Below are positions 17,183-23,680 of a stretch of 42,213 nt of DNA, in pieces. Origin of the DNA: a virus; the IMG/VR virus record IMGVR_UViG_3300022918_000006, positions 1-42,213 of that record; one strand, 5' to 3'. Every line of letters starts with the position of its first letter. The first letter of the stretch is position 1. The notes under the pieces were generated by a model. That model was not told where the DNA came from and made no database searches. It worked only from the letters and a program-made list of their open reading frames with translations. A program made the position numbers and the translations under genes.

Positions 17183-17586
17183 TGGATAATCTGGAAACAA
17201 ATAACGAACTATTTGAGCTATGTAAGGAAGTGTATGAAAAGAAACCAGGTTGGATTACTGGTGATTGGTTTTTACAAGACCCAGACGGAAAGATTATCGG
17301 TAAAGCCCATCCAGCAATTCGACATATGGATAGGGAATGGAAGAATGGGTATCGAACTGATGTTCCTCTCTACACCTCCGACTACCTACTAGAGAAGTTG
17401 CCAGAAAGTATTAAGATTGAGAACTCCTTTTATGCTTGGTTGTCGATGGACAACTTAGGTGAGGACGGTTGGCAGTTCAGTTATCGAATGGGGAATGATA
17501 AGCCCTTTCACAAAACAGTTGCTGACACCCCACTCAAGAGTTTGTTGAAGCTAACACTGGCACTTCACGAGGCAGGTGAGTTATGA
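17182..17586 (+). CDS. Phage protein with LYTSDYLLEKLP motif, 134 aa
   Basis: The segment LYTSDYLLEKLP near residues 73-84 and the general layout recall a common hypothetical phage protein found near replication genes, but its function is not known to me. The last 14 residues, LLKLTLALHEAGEL, recur at the end of the next gene. The stop overlaps the start of that gene by 4 nt. Confidence 0.7.
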   Translation: MDNLETNNELFELCKEVYEKKPGWITGDWFLQDPDGKIIGKAHPAIRHMDREWKNGYRTDVPLYTSDYLLEKLPESIKIENSFYAWLSMDNLGEDGWQFSYRMGNDKPFHKTVADTPLKSLLKLTLALHEAGEL

Positions 17587-18065
17587 GTAATATAAAGAAT
17601 CACCCGCTATATAACACTTGGGCAACTATGAAGAAGCGTTGCTATAATCCCAATCATATCAGTTACAAAAATTATGGAGGTCGAGGCATTACTGTTGATG
17701 CACGATGGCTAGGTAGCGATGGGTTTGTAAATTTCGTCGATGCTATGGGTGCAAAACCAGAAGGTTATACTTTAGACCGCAAAGATAACGATAAGGGATA
17801 TAGTCCTGAAAACTGTAAGTGGTCAAGCCGTAAAGAACAACTATTAAACCGTCGTATGCGTTCGGACAATACAAGTGGTGTTGAGGGAGTTAGATGGGTC
17901 AAACGTGATAAGTATTGGTTAGCTCGAATTAAAGTCGATGGTAAAGAGCAGTACTTAGGTGGCTTCCCCACTAAAGAGCAGGCTATAGAAGCGAGAAAAC
18001 AAGCCCTTCTAAAGCTCACTCTCGCGCTGCATGAAGCAGGCGAGTTGAAAGGTAACTCACTATGA
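17583..18065 (+). CDS. HNH-AP2 homing-type endonuclease, 160 aa
   Basis: The N-terminal part (HPLYNTWATMKKRCYNPN, NYGGRGITV, then LDRKDNDKGYSPENCKW at about 60-76) is the HNH-like nuclease core of phage homing endonucleases. The segment GVEGVRWVKRDKYWLARI to GGFPTKEQAIEAR at about 100-143 is an AP2 DNA-binding domain. Residues 141-154 repeat the C-terminus of the previous gene with 11 of 14 codons changed synonymously. Insertion near the 3' end of that gene with a recoded copy is likely. It should cut DNA of related phages. Confidence 0.85.
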   Translation: MSNIKNHPLYNTWATMKKRCYNPNHISYKNYGGRGITVDARWLGSDGFVNFVDAMGAKPEGYTLDRKDNDKGYSPENCKWSSRKEQLLNRRMRSDNTSGVEGVRWVKRDKYWLARIKVDGKEQYLGGFPTKEQAIEARKQALLKLTLALHEAGELKGNSL

Positions 18066-18295
18066 CCCAAGAACTACGAGATAAACTGACAAAGATTTTA
18101 GAGACAGAGCTCGAGTATGATGAACTGTACGACTCCCTCTATCAACTAGTAGTAGAGAGCCAGATAGAGAGACTTAAGCTTTTGAAGCAAGAGTACCACG
18201 ATAATATAGTGTCTGATGACAGAATGGACATGGAAATTGACGAATCTATTGCTCAGCTTCAATCTCAACTCTCATCTATAGGGGATGCGAAATGA
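18062..18295 (+). CDS. Small acidic helical protein, 77 aa
   Basis: Not recognised. It is predicted to be entirely helical with a heptad-like centre (IERLKLLKQEYHDNI) and acidic ends. It overlaps both neighbours by 4 nt (ATGA), so it is translated within the operon. Function unknown. Confidence 0.65.
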   Translation: MTQELRDKLTKILETELEYDELYDSLYQLVVESQIERLKLLKQEYHDNIVSDDRMDMEIDESIAQLQSQLSSIGDAK

Positions 18296-18357
18296 GAATC
18301 TGTACTACCTGCGGTAAACCGGTTATTGAATTAATGTTTGGTGGGGTAATGCACTAA
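18292..18357 (+). CDS. Possible 21-aa peptide with a CxxC motif
   Basis: An ATGA-coupled ORF that begins MRICTTCGKPVIEL and ends in TAATG overlap with the next start. Both junctions fit the operon's pattern, but at this length it may only carry ribosomes across the gap. The CTTC pair could bind zinc. Confidence 0.4.
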   Translation: MRICTTCGKPVIELMFGGVMH

Positions 18358-18518
18358 TGTCTGAACTATCTTACCAAGATGACGGTAAAACATTAAAGGT
18401 ATTTATAAAACATAATCCAGAAAAAGCAAATGCTCTAAAGGTAACACCCCCTAAACTATTTGGTGATGTGTCTATAGAAGATGTAATAAAGATGTTAGAA
18501 AGTCATAGGATGAAGTAA
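18357..18518 (+). CDS. Small protein, 53 aa
   Basis: Not recognised. It starts on the last base of the previous stop and its own stop overlaps the next ATG, so it is coupled on both sides. It is mixed alpha/beta in look, with a C-terminal helix (SIEDVIKMLESH). Function unknown. Confidence 0.6.
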   Translation: MSELSYQDDGKTLKVFIKHNPEKANALKVTPPKLFGDVSIEDVIKMLESHRMK

Positions 18519-18670
18519 TGGCTAAGAAGATCAAGGATCCCTTAGTTAGGATACAGCTTAAAAGACCTATGTGTAGGTATCCTGGTTGTAAAAATAAAGG
18601 TAGACGTACAGGTAAGAGACAGTATGGCGATCACTGTGAGCTACATAAACCTGTATACTATGCTGCGTAA
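18518..18670 (+). CDS. Zinc-finger-like small protein, 50 aa
   Basis: It contains CRYPGCKNKG and later HCELH, giving a C-x4-C ... C-x2-H set that may coordinate zinc. It is strongly basic. It is the last gene of this rightward operon, followed by a terminator hairpin at 18705. Nucleic-acid binding is plausible, with no specific function known. Confidence 0.6.
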   Translation: MAKKIKDPLVRIQLKRPMCRYPGCKNKGRRTGKRQYGDHCELHKPVYYAA

Positions 18671-18996
18671 AATTTGACATATAATTTTTTGATGACATAA
18701 GAAAAGGTACCCCTAATATGGTACCTATTTTATTGGTGTACCCCCTTATGCTCCTAAGTAGTTAATATAGTGGGGGGAATGTAGTGGTACTACCACCCTT
18801 GGGGATGACCCCCGGGGTACGGTGTACGGCATGATCTTAATCTAAAACTCTCAAAACTCTTGACTAATAATCAATAACATTGTATGGCACAGTGGTATAT
18901 GGTATAGCTATGACATATAGTTGACATATGTGCTTAGGCTACGGTGTTAATGTGTTATGTTAACGTCGCACAATATACATTTTACGACGTAAGGTA
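18671..18996. other. 326-bp repeat-rich gap next to the small terminase gene
   Basis: No ORF. After the terminator it contains G/C runs (CCCCC, GGGGGG, CCCCCGGGG), a perfect inverted repeat GTGGTA-C-TACCAC near 18792-18804, then an AT-rich part with GACATATAGTT and GACATATGTG as imperfect direct repeats (18911-18932), TATAGCTAT, and an ACGTCG...CGACGT pair (18964-18989). Such a segment beside terS is a candidate packaging or replication site. Nothing in it proves this. Confidence 0.35.
18705..18733 (+). terminator. Terminator of the first rightward operon
   Basis: AGGTACC and GGTACCT pair over an 8-nt loop and are followed by ATTTTATT. It lies 35 nt after the last stop of the operon. Confidence 0.7.
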
Positions 18997-19416
18997 TTAC
19001 TCGTTAAGCATCTGTTCTACGCTGATGGTAACTTGTACACTCTCAGAGCGTTGAATAGGCTTGCCAATAGTGCGATCAAGTACTTCTTTAGCTGCCGCAA
19101 GTTGGATCTGCGGGTTGTCAGAGGTTTGCATAAGACCTCTAATAACACTCTCTGCCTCCTCTACGCTATCATTCAGGATCCTCAATACTTTATCAGTCTT
19201 CAGCAATCGACTTGCAGTACTATATGCACTATGTTCACTATAGCCAGCTAATTTAGCACTCTTTGTTCCATTACCTGTTTCTTTATAGTACTTAATGAAT
19301 TTCCGCTGTTTTAAAGGGAGATCTGACATTTTCAAAGGTTTGACAGATTGCGCTTTTTGTTTTATATTATCTTTTATGATCTCGCCTTCAATAGCTTGAT
19401 CTTCTTTGTTATTCAT
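18997..19416 (-). CDS. terS: Terminase small subunit, 139 aa
   Basis: Residues about 30-80 (LPLKQRKFIKYYKETGNGTKSAKLAGY, then a second helix with AYSTASRLLKTDKVLRIL) match the DNA-binding N-terminal domain of small terminases. The C-terminal part (QLAAAKEVLDRTIGKP) fits the oligomerisation region. It would recognise the packaging site for terL. It is the only minus-strand gene in this region and is separated from terL by 4.2 kb of opposite-strand genes. Its -10 (TACAAT, 19423-19428) is 6 nt from the ATG, so the mRNA appears leaderless. Confidence 0.85.
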   Translation of the reverse strand: MNNKEDQAIEGEIIKDNIKQKAQSVKPLKMSDLPLKQRKFIKYYKETGNGTKSAKLAGYSEHSAYSTASRLLKTDKVLRILNDSVEEAESVIRGLMQTSDNPQIQLAAAKEVLDRTIGKPIQRSESVQVTISVEQMLNE

Positions 19417-19422
19417 GCTCTT

Positions 19423-19431
19423 ATTGTAACA
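19423..19431 (-). promoter_or_regulatory. Extended -10 promoter of terS
   Basis: TGT followed by TACAAT on the minus strand. The distance to the ATG (6 nt) puts the expected transcription start at the A of the start codon. Confidence 0.65.
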
Positions 19432-19475
19432 TAAGCATTACCACTACTGTTCTAAAAGATTCTTTAAAAATAGTA

Positions 19476-19504
19476 TTGACATTTCAATTCGCTTAAGTTA
19501 CTAT
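19476..19504 (+). promoter_or_regulatory. Promoter for the 19.8-kb operon
   Basis: TTGACA, 17-bp spacer ending CGCTTAAGT, then TACTAT. The expected start is near 19511, giving a leader of about 290 nt before the first ATG. Confidence 0.75.
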
Positions 19505-19510
19505 AAGGAC

Positions 19511-19800
19511 AGATCGCAAGCAATAGCAAACGATTCGCACCAAAGGAACGCAAGTTCCAACATACAATTACAGCCTAAAGTATAGTACGCAAGCGCAACT
19601 CTTGCATGGTTCAACTAATAGAACTATACTAAAGCTGTAACATGACCTCGTATAGAGGTTGTGATGATACAGATAATAGCAGGCAACGAGGTATTGCACC
19701 TCAATAAGACCGTAGTTAAACTCTGTATCGCCATAACTTCTATACGAGCGTAAATTAACAATTAAGCGTAGTAGTGCTGGTAGTAAGAAAGGAGCAATCA
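19511..19800 (+). ncRNA. Structured leader or free RNA, about 290 nt
   Basis: Between promoter and first ORF the RNA can form: GGAAC-GCAA-GTTCC (19545-19558, a GNRA-type loop); a branched domain closed by ACAGC (19570-19574) and GCTGT (19634-19638) with AGTATAGT pairing ACTATACT and an inner GCAAG/CTTGC hairpin; and a 17-bp helix of 19647-19663 with 19732-19748 containing two G-U pairs. The last continues, after a short internal loop, into GATACAGA/TCTGTATC. It encloses GAGGT-ATTGC-ACCTC (19699-19713). The G-U pairs favour the plus strand. No known riboswitch core was recognised. Confidence 0.6.
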
Positions 19801-19802
19801 AT

Positions 19803-19997
19803 ATGAAAGAGATTAACGACATCGTTGAACTTGGTAATGGTGATAGCTACAAGATTACATCAGTAGAAGAGAAAAAAGACTTCGTATCTTATGAAGCCCA
19901 AAAGCTTACAGTTACAGGTAAAACCCACAATACTTTAAAGGCAACCTTGATGAGTAAAAGTGGTGAACCAATTAAATTAGTACGAACATATAAATAA
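19803..19997 (+). CDS. Small beta-rich protein, 64 aa
   Basis: Not recognised. It reads as a compact beta-type domain (DIVELGNGDSYKITSVEEKKDF). An AAAGGAG ribosome site precedes the ATG, 6-7 nt away. It is the first ORF after the long structured leader. Function unknown. Confidence 0.65.
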   Translation: MKEINDIVELGNGDSYKITSVEEKKDFVSYEAQKLTVTGKTHNTLKATLMSKSGEPIKLVRTYK

Positions 19998-20033
19998 GTT
20001 TACTACTAGCACCATACGCTTAAAGGAGATCAT

Positions 20034-20234
20034 ATGGATAAACAATTAGCACTCACTATCACTACATGGGTTCTTATCGTTATTTGTACATTAGTAATAG
20101 TTTCATACATACTCACCCCATCACTATTTGGTTACAATCGAATTGAATGTGCATTTACAACGCAATCAGGCGGACGTCAGTACTGTCAAGTTCTTATAGA
20201 TGGTGAAAAGCCTATTATCTATACAAGATCATAA
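20034..20234 (+). CDS. Small membrane protein, 66 aa
   Basis: One hydrophobic segment at about residues 7-31 (LTITTWVLIVICTLVIVSYIL) predicts a single membrane span with the C-terminal half outside or inside. Two Cys residues in that half (IECAF, YCQVL) could form a disulfide. AAGGAG lies 7 nt before ATG. Its role is unknown. Superinfection exclusion or envelope interaction would be typical for such a protein. Confidence 0.65.
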   Translation: MDKQLALTITTWVLIVICTLVIVSYILTPSLFGYNRIECAFTTQSGGRQYCQVLIDGEKPIIYTRS

Positions 20235-20258
20235 TACTCAAGCATTAGCACTATATGT

Positions 20259-20264
20259 TATAAT
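20259..20264 (+). promoter_or_regulatory. Extended -10 promoter for the 72-aa gene
   Basis: TGT then TATAAT, 8 nt before the ATG at 20273. The expected leader is 1-2 nt. There is no ribosome site. Confidence 0.55.
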
Positions 20265-20272
20265 GGCCTTAA

Positions 20273-20491
20273 ATGACCAGAAAAACAAATAGAATACAAT
20301 TAGGATCGCGAATACTATCAACACCGGATACACTGATTGGCAAGACATACACAGTCCCAGAGATACACACAAGACACTTTGACAATTCAGATGATTATGT
20401 TGTAGTAAAGAAAACTAGAAAAGGGGTGATCAAAGTTATCAAGCCTGAAGTTCTAGAAGAAATCAAATCAAGACTACAAGAAGATCTTTAA
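20273..20491 (+). CDS. Small protein, 72 aa, leaderless
   Basis: Not recognised. It is basic with a central acidic/aromatic patch (RHFDNSDDYVVVKKT) and a C-terminal helix (PEVLEEIKSRLQEDL). The -10 lies 8 nt upstream of ATG with no ribosome site, so translation probably starts on the 5' end of the mRNA. Function unknown. Confidence 0.6.
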   Translation: MTRKTNRIQLGSRILSTPDTLIGKTYTVPEIHTRHFDNSDDYVVVKKTRKGVIKVIKPEVLEEIKSRLQEDL

Positions 20492-20595
20492 CCGCGGGGT
20501 GATGCAGAGACAACGACTGCTACTTAAATGGTAATCGGATATGAGGTGCAATTGCACTAAACTGGAACAACTGCCCTGTCACAACCTAAGAGGTA
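20492..20595. other. Non-coding gap with a 12-bp palindrome
   Basis: No ORF. It contains GTGCAATTGCAC (20547-20558), a perfect 12-bp palindrome that could be an operator or an RNA hairpin, about 40 bp before the -35 box of the next promoter. Confidence 0.35.
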
Positions 20596-20624
20596 TTGAC
20601 AACCAGAATACTAGAGTGTATAAA
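20596..20624 (+). promoter_or_regulatory. Promoter for the 65-aa gene
   Basis: TTGACA, 17 bp, then TATAAA preceded by GTG. The start is expected about 20 nt before a GGAG ribosome site. Confidence 0.65.
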
Positions 20625-20652
20625 AGAATCAGTAATAAATAAGGAGTAAATA

Positions 20653-20850
20653 ATGTCAACAATTTTTAGTCAAATTCCTGTAGGTGTAACAGTACGACGA
20701 TTAAACAATCAACGTAATGCTAAGAATCAATCTAAGCCTTACTCATACAGTGCTAAGATTAATAACCACCCACGAACAATAGTTTATGGTAAGTCAATCA
20801 GAGATGTGGTTAAGAAACTAGGTAAAGACATAGAAGTTGCGATCCAATAA
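20653..20850 (+). CDS. Small basic protein, 65 aa
   Basis: Not recognised. It reads as a short alpha/beta protein with basic residues (VTVRRLNNQRNAKNQSKPYSY) and a C-terminal helix. AAGGAG lies 8 nt before ATG. It is co-transcribed with the 62-aa gene. Function unknown. Confidence 0.6.
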   Translation: MSTIFSQIPVGVTVRRLNNQRNAKNQSKPYSYSAKINNHPRTIVYGKSIRDVVKKLGKDIEVAIQ

Positions 20851-20879
20851 CAGTAAAGGGTGGGCATTAAGGAGACAAG

Positions 20880-21068
20880 ATGCCAGGAACTAAAGCAGGA
20901 GCGCTTAAAGCGCGAGATGCAAACCTAAAGAAAGATCCTCAGTTTTATGCAAAGATAGGTAAGACAGGTGGTGATCGTAAAGTGCCAAAAGGTTACTCTA
21001 TGAATACAACACTTGCAAGCTTATCAGGCATGAAAGGTGGAAGGATCTCACGAATAAAGAAGTCCTAA
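20880..21068 (+). CDS. Small protein with YAKIGKTGG-KVPKGYS motif, 62 aa
   Basis: A basic protein with the motif YAKIGKTGGDRKVPKGYSMN at about 22-41. A related motif, YKELGAKGGSAKVPKGFSIN, occurs in the gene at 23174, so the two are paralogues. Gly-rich repeats of this sort recall small KGG-type stress or DNA-associated proteins, but no function is known to me. AAGGAG prec edes the ATG and a terminator follows. Confidence 0.65.
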   Translation: MPGTKAGALKARDANLKKDPQFYAKIGKTGGDRKVPKGYSMNTTLASLSGMKGGRISRIKKS

Positions 21069-21070
21069 CT

Positions 21071-21107
21071 AAGAAGGAGTCAGACTGCGAGCTGACTTCT
21101 TTTATTT
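21071..21107 (+). terminator. Terminator after the 62-aa gene
   Basis: AAGAAG and GTCAG pair with CTGAC and TTCTTTT with an 8-nt loop, followed by TTTATTTT. Confidence 0.7.
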
Positions 21108-21122
21108 TGCTTTAAAATACTA

Positions 21123-21151
21123 TTGACATTCCGGTTAAGTTTTGGTACACT
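21123..21151 (+). promoter_or_regulatory. Promoter for the nuclease-helicase operon
   Basis: TTGACA, 17-bp spacer with GGTTAAGTT, then TACACT preceded by TGG. The start is about 35 nt before the TTG start codon at 21193. Confidence 0.7.
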
Positions 21152-21192
21152 AGGAAGGCAAATAAACATAATAATATAATAGGGGTTAAACT

Positions 21193-22146
21193 TTGGAAAT
21201 AGCCAATAATGGCGATGTAGAAACATTACTCTACGATAACAAAGTAAAGCTCAAGTTCGTTAATAGTACACACAGATACTATGTTCACATTCTAGATCAA
21301 TCAGGAGCGTGGCAGAAGAATACATTCCCTAGTGGAGTTACTTCTATCCTCAAGACTTTATATGATCAATCAGATCTTCTAGAATGGTATAGTTCAATGG
21401 CTTCAGGTGACATAGTGAAATACTTAGCACCTGAACAGGCAGATAAAGAATGGTTAGATAAGGCATTTATGGCTTTATACATGGGTAAAACACCCGAGTA
21501 CAATCCTAAGATGATTACTATTACACAATCATTAACTAATCTTGTCAAGCTATACGAAGTTGGTAAGAATGCACCACTCAACCGTTCTAAATATGGTAAA
21601 GATGTTGGGACACAGACCCACGAAGCGGTAGATCGCTACCATAAAACCGGTGAAGCATTTATTGATAAGACTGGTATTGAATTAAACGATACCGCGGCTC
21701 AGAAATCACTCGACATGTATGTTAAGTGGTTTGAGCAATCAGGATTAGAAGTAGTAGCCTCTGAGGTTACAGTCTACTCAATCAAACACAACTATGCAGG
21801 TACTCTGGATCGTATTTATAAGCGCCCAGATGGTCAGCTAGTAATGGGTGACTTTAAGACTTCCAACCTATCGAGAAAGGCTCCAATGGGTATTCAAACT
21901 CAATATTGGAGTCAATTAGGTGCTTATATGGTTGCTTACCGTGAAGAACATAACGTAACTTTTGCAGATGCAGTTATTGTAAACAGTCCTAAGAAGGGCA
22001 CAATCAAGATTGGTTATGCTTCAGATATGGGACTTACACCGTTACAACTAGAAAAAACATGGCTTGATGATTTACAAGCTATGAAAAATCATAAACAAAT
22101 AATAAAAGCGCAACAGACATTAAAGTCTAGAGCCACGGAGATTTAA
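21193..22146 (+). CDS. PD-(D/E)XK nuclease, RecB/Cas4-like, 317 aa
   Basis: The core AGTLDRIY with D206, then VMGDFKTS with D220 and K222, is the PD-(D/E)XK active site, and QYWSQLGAYMVAY about 25 residues later is the usual QxxxY helix of RecB-like exonucleases. Such phage enzymes process DNA ends for recombination and replication. The start is TTG after GGGG 7 nt upstream; the next gene also starts with TTG-GAA. It is the first gene of the operon that includes the helicase. Confidence 0.85.
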   Translation: MEIANNGDVETLLYDNKVKLKFVNSTHRYYVHILDQSGAWQKNTFPSGVTSILKTLYDQSDLLEWYSSMASGDIVKYLAPEQADKEWLDKAFMALYMGKTPEYNPKMITITQSLTNLVKLYEVGKNAPLNRSKYGKDVGTQTHEAVDRYHKTGEAFIDKTGIELNDTAAQKSLDMYVKWFEQSGLEVVASEVTVYSIKHNYAGTLDRIYKRPDGQLVMGDFKTSNLSRKAPMGIQTQYWSQLGAYMVAYREEHNVTFADAVIVNSPKKGTIKIGYASDMGLTPLQLEKTWLDDLQAMKNHKQIIKAQQTLKSRATEI

Positions 22147-22148
22147 CT

Positions 22149-22637
22149 TTGGAAAAGTTTTACACAGTCAGTTCTGATCCTAAACGATTAGACGGCGAAG
22201 ATCAATATCATAATGTAACAGACTCAGTCTTCTTTGAAGGTGAAACTGAGACAGTTCTTTGGAAGCATGCCCCAACTACAGAAGTAGTTAAGGGTACCAA
22301 GGTATACGGTGAAATCACCAACGAGACCTCTAAAGCAGGTAAACCATGGCGTAAGTTCAACAAGCGTCAGGTACCTGAGGATAACCAAGATGGCGAAACT
22401 TTGTCAACTACAAGTCCAGCACGCCCTGCTTATAACCAAGAAGGCGCTCGCCAAGGTATGGCTATCAATAATGGTGCTAAGTATGTCATTGAGTCAGCTG
22501 TTCGCGATAACATCACCCTCGATCCTAAAGAACTTGCCGACGAGATTCAGAAGTACGCTAAAGAGATTTATAACATTGACCTTGAAGTATCTGTTGCTAA
22601 GACAGAGGAAGAACTTCTCGAAGAATTTCTAGGCTAA
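22149..22637 (+). CDS. Protein paired with the nuclease, 162 aa, possible ssDNA-binding
   Basis: Not recognised with certainty. The first 75 residues look like a beta barrel (TVLWKHAPTTEVVKGTKVYG, KPWRKFNKRQVP). The rest is helical with an acidic tail (TEEELLEEFLG), a layout seen in phage single-strand binding proteins. It starts with TTG 3 nt after the nuclease stop, and its own stop overlaps the next ATG. An ssDNA-binding role is an inference from shape and neighbours. Confidence 0.6.
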   Translation: MEKFYTVSSDPKRLDGEDQYHNVTDSVFFEGETETVLWKHAPTTEVVKGTKVYGEITNETSKAGKPWRKFNKRQVPEDNQDGETLSTTSPARPAYNQEGARQGMAINNGAKYVIESAVRDNITLDPKELADEIQKYAKEIYNIDLEVSVAKTEEELLEEFLG

Positions 22638-23008
22638 TGTTAGAAGAAGCAGAAAAAGGCATTGAAAAGCTACTTTCTGTTATTGCTGAGACGGATGCTT
22701 TTGATGATCCAGTATCACTGTCAAACATCATGACCCGTCTTGCATACTTTAACCATGTCATCGGGAGACACCTCGCAGGCCTCCAGGCGGCATACAGACA
22801 GAAGCGTTCAGATGTCTATAACCATGAACTAGCTACTTCTGAGAAGAAGGTCGTGACTCATGCAAAGCAAAAAGCGGAAGAAGCTGGTCTTGAACTTGAG
22901 ACTCGATATGACCACTTTACAAACATTCACTCAGATACAGATAAGTTTATTACTGTATGTCAAACACACCTAAGAATTCTAGGGATGGAGGCGAGAAGTC
23001 AAATCTAA
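22637..23008 (+). CDS. Helical protein, 123 aa
   Basis: Not recognised. Helical throughout with coiled-coil tendency (MLEEAEKGIEKLLSVIAET, and a long Lys/Glu-rich helix near 60-90). It overlaps its neighbours by one base on each side. It may be an accessory factor of the recombination proteins, by position only. Confidence 0.65.
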   Translation: MLEEAEKGIEKLLSVIAETDAFDDPVSLSNIMTRLAYFNHVIGRHLAGLQAAYRQKRSDVYNHELATSEKKVVTHAKQKAEEAGLELETRYDHFTNIHSDTDKFITVCQTHLRILGMEARSQI

Positions 23009-23352
23009 TGTCAGACCCTAGTCAAAAAGCAATTGAATTCGTACAGGCTGTAGGTGCAGCTGTACTCCAGGTAAAGCCAGAAGCTAATCAATATGAGATT
23101 ATTGGTACGGTTTACCTTATCTTAAATAAAACAATAGAAACATTTAAAAATGAAGATCAACGATCAGGGTTTAATGCCCAACAACAAGAAACAGTCAGCG
23201 CAGGAACGAGCGAAGTTGGAGCTGGAACAGAATCCAAACAAGTACAAAGAACTGGGAGCCAAGGGCGGATCAGCGAAGGTACCAAAGGGATTCTCGATCA
23301 ACAAGAAGGCACTACTAAAAGCGGTGCAAAAAAGCGTCGCAGTTCGAAGTAA
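23008..23352 (+). CDS. Small protein, 114 aa, overlapping the next gene
   Basis: I chose ATG 23008 because it overlaps the previous stop (TAATG), like the other junctions here. The first 48 residues look structured (DPSQKAIEFVQAVGAAVLQV). The rest is low-complexity Gln/Gly/Ser/Lys and lies in the stretch that also encodes the 73-aa protein in another frame. The tail may therefore be an unconstrained extension. Function unknown. Confidence 0.6.
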   Translation: MSDPSQKAIEFVQAVGAAVLQVKPEANQYEIIGTVYLILNKTIETFKNEDQRSGFNAQQQETVSAGTSEVGAGTESKQVQRTGSQGRISEGTKGILDQQEGTTKSGAKKRRSSK

Positions 23353-23395
23353 CATCAAAGACATTGAAAATTTTAGGGACTCACAAGGCCTCTAA
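23174..23395 (+). CDS. Small protein with YKELGAKGG-KVPKGFS motif, 73 aa
   Basis: It overlaps the 114-aa gene for 179 bases in a different frame. It is supported by a good AGGG ribosome site 5 nt before ATG 23174 and by clear similarity to the 62-aa protein at 20880 (YKELGAKGGSAKVPKGFSIN). An ATG at 23150 is an alternative start. It is basic and probably partly helical. Function unknown. Confidence 0.65.
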   Translation: MPNNKKQSAQERAKLELEQNPNKYKELGAKGGSAKVPKGFSINKKALLKAVQKSVAVRSNIKDIENFRDSQGL

Positions 23396-23400
23396 CTAAT

Positions 23401-23421
23401 AGGAGGGGCTTTATGCCCCTC
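23401..23421 (+). terminator. Hairpin before the 72-aa gene
   Basis: AGGGGC and GCCCCT pair over TTTAT. The following sequence has few T, so termination is likely partial. Confidence 0.4.
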
Positions 23422-23461
23422 TAAGTTAAACGCGCTGTTTGTTAACTGACTATATTATACC

Positions 23462-23680
23462 ATGGATATTATAATACTTAAGCTTTTCGGCATGACTCAG
23501 TATCATGCGTTTGTAGACCCTTCTAAGACGTCTGTAGTCGTCCAACGTGAACATAATGGCAGTTGGTACAATATGACCTTTGAGGACTCTTACACGACGT
23601 CTAGAGAGTTTATTAGATCAGAACCAGGTAAGTATGAAGAACTTCGAATATTTACATTTAAAAGAATGGAAAAAGCGTGA
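23462..23680 (+). CDS. Small protein, 72 aa, apparently leaderless
   Basis: Not recognised. It is beta-rich (HAFVDPSKTSVVVQREHNGS) with basic ends. TATATT lies at 23451-23456, only 5 nt before the ATG, and no ribosome site is present, which fits a leaderless mRNA. Its stop overlaps the GTG start of the helicase gene by 4 nt, so it may help drive helicase translation. Confidence 0.6.
   Translation: MDIIILKLFGMTQYHAFVDPSKTSVVVQREHNGSWYNMTFEDSYTTSREFIRSEPGKYEELRIFTFKRMEKA

Noticed and set aside
22309-22632. A 107-aa frame within the 162-aa gene
   Set aside because: It is fully contained in the coupled gene at 22149. The similar frames at 25774 and 29528 are also internal shadows.
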